NCBI GenBank assembly: GCA_036562265.1
Contig: DATCKS010000198.1
Location: forward strand, 1 to 9,440
Origin: DASVDK01 sp036562265 [NCBI: Thermodesulfobacteriota bacterium]
GTDB lineage: Bacteria; DASVDK01
DNA length: 9,440 nt
Reading direction: 5' to 3'
Positions within the stretch are counted from its first letter, which is position 1; every line of letters starts with the position of its first letter. Positions 6,043 to 9,440 of the stretch are shown piece after piece. The notes beneath the pieces were generated by a model. The model had not been told where the DNA came from and did no database searches. It worked only from the letters and a program-made list of their open reading frames with translations. The position numbers and the translations under genes were made by a program.

Positions 6043-6999
6043 ATGCTGACCGTTCGGGAGCTCCTCGCGGAGGCGGGCGAGAGCTTCCAGCTCGAGACGC
6101 TGGCCGGCCTCTCGGGGCTCGGCCGCACGATCGCCTCGCCGCGGATCCAGAAGCCGGGCCTCGCGCTGGCCGGCCACATCCGGCACGTCAACTCCGGCCG
6201 CGTACAGGTGCTCGGCGCGACCGAGCTGTCGTTCCTCTCCGGGCTCACCGCCGCCGAGCAGGAGCAGGCGGTGGCCGGGCTCCTCGCCGCCGACGTGCCC
6301 TGCCTCCTCGTGACCAAGGGGCTCGAGGTGCCCGACGTCCTCGTCCGCGAGGCCGAGCGGCGCGAGGTGCCGCTGCTCCGGACCCCGCTCGTCTCCTCGC
6401 GGCTCATCTCCGGCATCACCGCCTACCTCGAGCAGCGCCTCGCGCCGAGCACCACGATGCACGGCGTCCTGCTCGACATCCTCGGCGTCGGGCTCCTCCT
6501 CACCGGCAAGAGCGGCATCGGCAAGAGCGAGTGCGCGCTCGACCTCGTGCAGCGGGGGCACCGCCTCGTCGCCGACGACGTCGTGCGCGTCACGCGCCGG
6601 GAGCCGTCCATGCTGATCGGGACCGGCGCGGATCCGATCCGGCACCACATGGAGATCCGGGGCCTCGGCATCATCAACGTGAAGGACCTCTTCGGGATCA
6701 CGGCGGTGCGCGAGGTGAAGGCGATCGACCTGGTCATGGAGCTGGTCGAGTGGGACCAGGCGGCCGACGTCGATCGCACCGGGCTCGACGAGCAGACGGT
6801 CGAGATCCTCGGCCTGCCGGTCCCGTACATCCGCATGCCGGTCCGGTTCGCGCGGAACATGACGACGATCATCGAGGTGGCCTGCCGCAACCACCTCCTC
6901 AAGTCGGTCGGGCACCACGCGGCGCGCCTGTTCCAGGAGCGCCTCGAAGCGGAGCTGGCGCAGGCGGCGCGGCCGCCGGGATCGCGAGGCCCCCGATGA
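6043..6999 (+). CDS. hprK: HPr kinase/phosphorylase
   Basis: HprK phosphorylates HPr on the regulatory serine using ATP or pyrophosphate and reverses the reaction by phosphorolysis. The 318-residue protein has an N-terminal regulatory domain (about 1-130) and a C-terminal kinase domain. The kinase domain shows Walker A GKSGIGKS (155-162), His140 just before it, and the Asp pair D178-D179 in HRLVADDVV. The family signature region MEIRGLGIINV (203-213, Glu204) and Arg245 in DVDRTG follow, as does the C-terminal PVRFARNMTTIIEVACRNHLLK region. These positions coincide with the catalytic residues described for the Gram-positive enzyme, so both activities are likely retained. The length is standard. 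The last 15 or so residues are variable. Its stop overlaps the rapZ start (ATGA). In Gram-negative bacteria hprK is often beside ptsN and rapZ, where its role is poorly defined. HPr itself is not in the window. Confidence 0.97.
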   Translation: MLTVRELLAEAGESFQLETLAGLSGLGRTIASPRIQKPGLALAGHIRHVNSGRVQVLGATELSFLSGLTAAEQEQAVAGLLAADVPCLLVTKGLEVPDVLVREAERREVPLLRTPLVSSRLISGITAYLEQRLAPSTTMHGVLLDILGVGLLLTGKSGIGKSECALDLVQRGHRLVADDVVRVTRREPSMLIGTGADPIRHHMEIRGLGIINVKDLFGITAVREVKAIDLVMELVEWDQAADVDRTGLDEQTVEILGLPVPYIRMPVRFARNMTTIIEVACRNHLLKSVGHHAARLFQERLEAELAQAARPPGSRGPR

Positions 7000-7889
7000 A
7001 GGCCGGGACCACGCCCGTCGCGCCCGATGCGATCCGGGTGGTGATCGTCACCGGCCTGTCGGGCGCCGGCAAGAGCACCGCCATCCACGCGCTCGAGGAC
7101 CTCGGCTTCTTCTGCGTCGACAACCTGCCGGCCGCGCTCTTCCGCGACCTCCTCGAGGTCTGCCGCTCGGGCGGCGTGACCAAGGTGGCGCTCGGCATGG
7201 ACCTCAGGTCCCGGGAGTTCGCGGCCTCGACGCCGCGGCTGCTCGCGCCCATCCGGGCCGCCGGCTACCGGGTGGAGTTGCTCTACCTCGACGCCTCCGA
7301 CGAGGCGCTCATCCGGCGCTACTCGGAGACCCGCCGGCGGCACCCGCTGGCCGAGGGGGACAGCGCCGTCGACGGCATTCGACGCGAGCGGGCCCTCCTG
7401 GCCGACCTGCGAAGCGTGGCGGACCAGGTGATCGACACGACCGGCCTCAACGTCCACCAGCTCCGCGACGCCATCCGCGAGCGCTACCTTGCCGACTCCC
7501 GGGTGAAGCGGCTGACCGTGACGCTCGTGTCGTTCGGCTTCCGCCACGGGCTGCCGCCCGAGGCCGACCTCGTCATGGACGTCCGGTTCCTGCCCAATCC
7601 CTACTTCGTCGACTCGATCAAGGCCTTCGACGGCAGCGAGCCGGAGGTCGCCCGCTACGTCTTCCAGTCCCCCGCCGCCACCGAGTTCCTCGAGCGGCTC
7701 GTCTCGATGCTCGACTTCCTGCTGCCGCTGTACGAGCGCGAGGGCAAGGCGTACCTCACCGTCGCCATCGGATGCACCGGCGGCCAGCATCGGTCGGTCG
7801 CCATGGTGCTGGCGCTGGCCGAGCGCCTGGACCGCGAGCGCTACCTTGTCCGGGTACGCCACCGGGACGTGGACCGGGACCGGCGCTAG
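6996..7889 (+). CDS. rapZ: RNase adapter / nucleotide-binding protein RapZ (YvcJ family)
   Basis: In E. coli RapZ senses glucosamine-6-phosphate and delivers the small RNA GlmZ to RNase E. In other phyla its targets are largely unknown. The 297-residue protein has a P-loop kinase-like N-terminal domain with Walker A GLSGAGKST (20-28) and GFFCVDNLP (37-45). The C-terminal domain holds SFGFRHGLPPEADLVMD (179-195), RFLPNPYF (197-204) and the phosphate-binding GCTGGQHRS (259-267). It ends in a basic tail, VRHRDVDRDRR, comparable to the RNA-binding end of the E. coli protein (284 residues). The extra length is mainly at the N-terminus. The ATG at 6996 overlaps the hprK stop. The frame is open further upstream, but that part is only an off-frame reading of hprK. 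Whether a GlmZ-like RNA exists here cannot be told. Confidence 0.96.
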   Translation: MKAGTTPVAPDAIRVVIVTGLSGAGKSTAIHALEDLGFFCVDNLPAALFRDLLEVCRSGGVTKVALGMDLRSREFAASTPRLLAPIRAAGYRVELLYLDASDEALIRRYSETRRRHPLAEGDSAVDGIRRERALLADLRSVADQVIDTTGLNVHQLRDAIRERYLADSRVKRLTVTLVSFGFRHGLPPEADLVMDVRFLPNPYFVDSIKAFDGSEPEVARYVFQSPAATEFLERLVSMLDFLLPLYEREGKAYLTVAIGCTGGQHRSVAMVLALAERLDRERYLVRVRHRDVDRDRR

Positions 7890-7904
7890 AGTGAAGGGCG
7901 ACAC

Positions 7905-7910
7905 GGAGGG
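7905..7910 (+). promoter_or_regulatory. Ribosome binding site that decides the EIIA start
   Basis: GGAGGG lies 10 bases before the ATG at 7921, in the 31-base gap after rapZ. It supports that ATG over longer starts (GTG 7891 or further upstream), which would add residues with no counterpart in the EIIA-Man family. The ATG at 7913 is out of frame. Confidence 0.6.
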
Positions 7911-7920
7911 ACATGCGGCT

Positions 7921-8319
7921 ATGGTCGGAGTGGTCGTGGTCGCGCACGGTCGGCTGGCCGAGGAGTACCTGGCGGTGACCGAACTCATCGTGGGGCGGCT
8001 CCCGCAACTGGCGGCCGTGGCGGTCGGACCGCAGGACGGCAGCGACGCCGTCCGCGAGCGTCTCTCGGCGGCGATCGCCGAGGTGGACGGCGGCGACGGG
8101 GTCCTGATCCTCACGGACATGTTCGGCGGGACCCCCTGCAACATCGGGCTGTCCCTCTACGACGGCGAGCGCGTGGACGTCGTCTCGGGTGTGAACCTGC
8201 CGATGCTGATCGCGCTGTCGAGCCACCGCGAGGGCAAGAGCCTGTCGGAGCTCGCCGCCTTCCTGAAGGCGTACGGGCAGAAGAACATCAACCTGGCGAG
8301 CGAGATCCTGACCCGGTGA
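7921..8319 (+). CDS. PTS mannose-family EIIA component
   Basis: This is a 132-residue stand-alone EIIA-Man domain, which takes a phosphoryl group from HPr and passes it to EIIB. The fold begins directly with VGVVVVAHGRLAEEYL, where His9 in AHG is the phosphorylation site. LTDMFGGTPCNIG (64-76) carries the conserved Asp66 that supports the active-site histidine. GVNLPML (90-96) is a further family signature. In E. coli ManX the EIIA and EIIB domains are fused; here they are separate genes, the usual arrangement next to hprK-rapZ in related Gram-negative lineages. The sugar specificity cannot be read from the sequence. A regulatory role, as proposed for incomplete systems of this kind, is possible, but the EIIB and EIIC that follow allow a real permease. 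The stop overlaps the EIIB start (GTGA). Confidence 0.94.
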   Translation: MVGVVVVAHGRLAEEYLAVTELIVGRLPQLAAVAVGPQDGSDAVRERLSAAIAEVDGGDGVLILTDMFGGTPCNIGLSLYDGERVDVVSGVNLPMLIALSSHREGKSLSELAAFLKAYGQKNINLASEILTR

Positions 8320-8798
8320 ACATCGCGCTGGTACGGGTCGACAGCCGACTCATCCACGGGCAGATCGTGGAGGCCTGGGTGCCGCACACCGGGGCCTCGG
8401 CGCTCGTGGTGCTGAACGACGCCGCTGCCGCCTCCGCTCGCACGCGGGCCGTCATGGCCATGTGCGTGCCGAAGTCGATCACGGTGGTGGTGGCCCGGGT
8501 GGACGAGGCCGCGGCCGTCTTCGCGCGCAGCGACCTCGAGCAGCAGACCGCGATCGTCCTGGTCGCCACGCCGAGGGACGCCCTCGCCGTGCACGAGGCG
8601 GGGCTGGCCTTCTCGCGCCTCAACCTCGGCAACCTGCACTACGCGCCGGGCAAGCGCCAGGTTTCCACCTCGCTCTCGCTCGACGACGACGACTGCAAGG
8701 CGCTCGAGGCGCTCGAGGCGCGTGGCGTGTCGATCGAGGCGCGGGCCGTTCCTCGCGAGCGATCGCGCCCGTACCACGAGCTGGCCGGGACGCGATGA
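8316..8798 (+). CDS. PTS mannose/sorbose-family EIIB component
   Basis: This 160-residue EIIB of the mannose-sorbose family carries the second phosphorylation step, from EIIA to sugar bound at EIIC/EIID. The N-terminal VRVDSRLIHGQIVEAW (6-21) is the family signature, with His14 as the phosphorylated residue. LNLGNLHYAPGKRQVS (102-117) matches the conserved mid-domain loop. The length is that of a complete EIIB domain. The GTG at 8316 shares GTGA with the end of the EIIA gene, and the stop shares ATGA with the EIIC start, so the three are evidently made as a unit. A run of four Asp residues (123-126) before the final helix is mildly unusual. No substrate can be assigned. Confidence 0.94.
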   Translation: MNIALVRVDSRLIHGQIVEAWVPHTGASALVVLNDAAAASARTRAVMAMCVPKSITVVVARVDEAAAVFARSDLEQQTAIVLVATPRDALAVHEAGLAFSRLNLGNLHYAPGKRQVSTSLSLDDDDCKALEALEARGVSIEARAVPRERSRPYHELAGTR

Positions 8799-9440
8799 CC
8801 GGCGCCGAGGTGGGCGCGCTCGCCCTCCTGGGCGGGCTGCTCGCCCTCGACCGCGTGGCGGTGGGGCAGTTCGGCGTGTCGCAGCCGGTGGTGACCGGGC
8901 CGCTCGTGGGCTGGCTCCTCGGCGACCCCGGCAGCGGGCTCCTCGTGGGGGGGCTCCTGCAGCTCCTCTACGCGGGGGCGCTGCCGGTCGGGGCGTCGAT
9001 CCCGCCCGACGAGACGACCGCGGCGCTCGTCGGCACCGCCGGCGCGCTCGTCGGAGCCCGCGCGGCGGGCGACGGGGTGCCCGAGACGGCCATCGTGCCG
9101 GTGGGGCTCCTGGCGGGCCTCGCCGCCGGCGAGGCGGGCCGGGCGCTCGACACGTGGGTGCGGCGAGCGAACGTCTGGTTCGCACACCGCGCCGACGCCG
9201 CCGCGGCCCGAGGGGACGACCGGGCGGTCGAGCGCCTGGCGCTGGGAGGGCTCCTCCTCTGGACCGCCGTGGGGGCGCTCTCGGCGGCGGTCTTCGCGCC
9301 GGCCGCCGCGCTCGTGGTCGGCCTCGCCGTCGGGGCGGTCTCGGCGTCGGGGGAGACGGTGCTGGGGGTGCTCCTGCTCGCCGTGGCCGTCATCGCCCTC
9401 GGCTCGGCCCTGGCCGCCATGCGCGCGCCCCGGCGGGTGG
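8795..9440 (+). CDS. PTS mannose/sorbose-family EIIC permease component (3' end outside window)
   Basis: The frame opens at ATG 8795, overlapping the EIIB stop (ATGA), and stays open for 215 complete codons to the window edge. The product is very hydrophobic. It has helices around residues 5-20, 33-43, 47-63, 74-90, 97-112, 148-170, 171-184 and 188-207. The sequence LLALDRVAVGQFGVSQPVV (15-33), GPLVGWLLGD (35-44) and PVGASIPPDETTAAL (64-78) is characteristic of EIIC of the mannose-sorbose family (ManY/SorA). A cytoplasmic-type segment RRANVWFAHRADAAAARG (123-140) resembles the corresponding basic loop of relatives. Family members are about 250-265 residues, so most of the gene is present. EIIC normally works with EIID, which would be expected just to the right. 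A degraded or regulatory-only EIIC cannot be excluded without the end. Confidence 0.88.
   Translation, partial: MTGAEVGALALLGGLLALDRVAVGQFGVSQPVVTGPLVGWLLGDPGSGLLVGGLLQLLYAGALPVGASIPPDETTAALVGTAGALVGARAAGDGVPETAIVPVGLLAGLAAGEAGRALDTWVRRANVWFAHRADAAAARGDDRAVERLALGGLLLWTAVGALSAAVFAPAAALVVGLAVGAVSASGETVLGVLLLAVAVIALGSALAAMRAPRRV

Noticed and set aside
3712-6918. Very long open frame on the minus strand (1068 codons)
   Set aside because: It lies opposite rpoN, ptsN and hprK, which are certain genes. Its translation is a monotonous Arg/Leu/Asp/Glu/Val/His mix, as expected when G/C third positions remove stops from the complementary frame.
6531-6995. N-terminal extension of rapZ
   Set aside because: It is an off-frame reading of hprK, rich in Arg and Gly. 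RapZ family sequence begins shortly after the ATG at 6996.
7846-7920. Longer start for the EIIA gene
   Set aside because: The extra 25 residues overlap the end of rapZ and have no family counterpart. GGAGGG at 7905-7910 points to the ATG at 7921.
6423-8144. 573-codon open frame on the minus strand opposite hprK, rapZ and EIIA
   Set aside because: Composition shadow of the same kind. No recognisable domain, and it covers three well-supported + strand genes.
8700-8720. Tandem 9-base repeat (GCGCTCGAG twice) in the EIIB gene
   Set aside because: Only two copies, encoding Ala-Leu-Glu repeats of an ordinary helix. It fits codon bias and needs no special explanation.

Overview
The window is very G+C-rich (about 70% by eye) and carries tightly packed genes on the + strand only. 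Every gene can be assigned to a known family. The content (Kdo synthesis, LptCAB, sigma-54, PTS-Ntr, HPr kinase, RapZ, mannose-family PTS) points to a Gram-negative bacterium that makes lipopolysaccharide. The order resembles the E. coli kdsD-kdsC-lptC-lptA-lptB-rpoN-hpf-ptsN-rapZ-npr cluster. However, hprK is inserted between ptsN and rapZ, and mannose-type EIIA/EIIB/EIIC genes stand where npr would be. That variant, together with the high G+C, suggests a lineage of the former Deltaproteobacteria (Desulfobacterota, Myxococcota) or Methylomirabilota/Rokubacteria. This placement is inference from synteny and composition only.

Layout: (1) 2-1705, Kdo branch: the 3' end of kdsA, then kdsD and kdsC, joined by overlaps. 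(2) 1706-1826, the best candidate control region: a relatively A+T-rich patch with a terminator-like hairpin overlapping the kdsC stop, a weak promoter-like pair and two more small inverted repeats. (3) 1827-3866, LPS transport: lptC, lptA, lptB. (4) 3895-5325, rpoN (sigma-54). (5) 5326-5556, where hpf is expected: only the 3' half of an hpf-like sequence is left, broken by a one-base frameshift. (6) 5557-7889, regulation: ptsN, hprK, rapZ. (7) 7921-9440, mannose-family PTS genes EIIA, EIIB and the start of EIIC, which runs off the right edge.

How the genes work together: KdsD, KdsC and KdsA supply Kdo for the LPS core. LptB powers LPS extraction, and LptC and LptA carry LPS across the periplasm. 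RpoN, PtsN, HprK and RapZ link nitrogen, carbon and amino-sugar status to gene expression, and the EII genes supply further phosphoryl acceptors and a permease. HPr, enzyme I and EIID are not in the window; they may lie to the right.

I see no mobile element, CRISPR array, tRNA or rRNA, and no evidence for a wholly new system. The most notable observations are the decayed hpf, the structured kdsC-lptC gap, and the hprK/EII-Man version of the rpoN neighbourhood.
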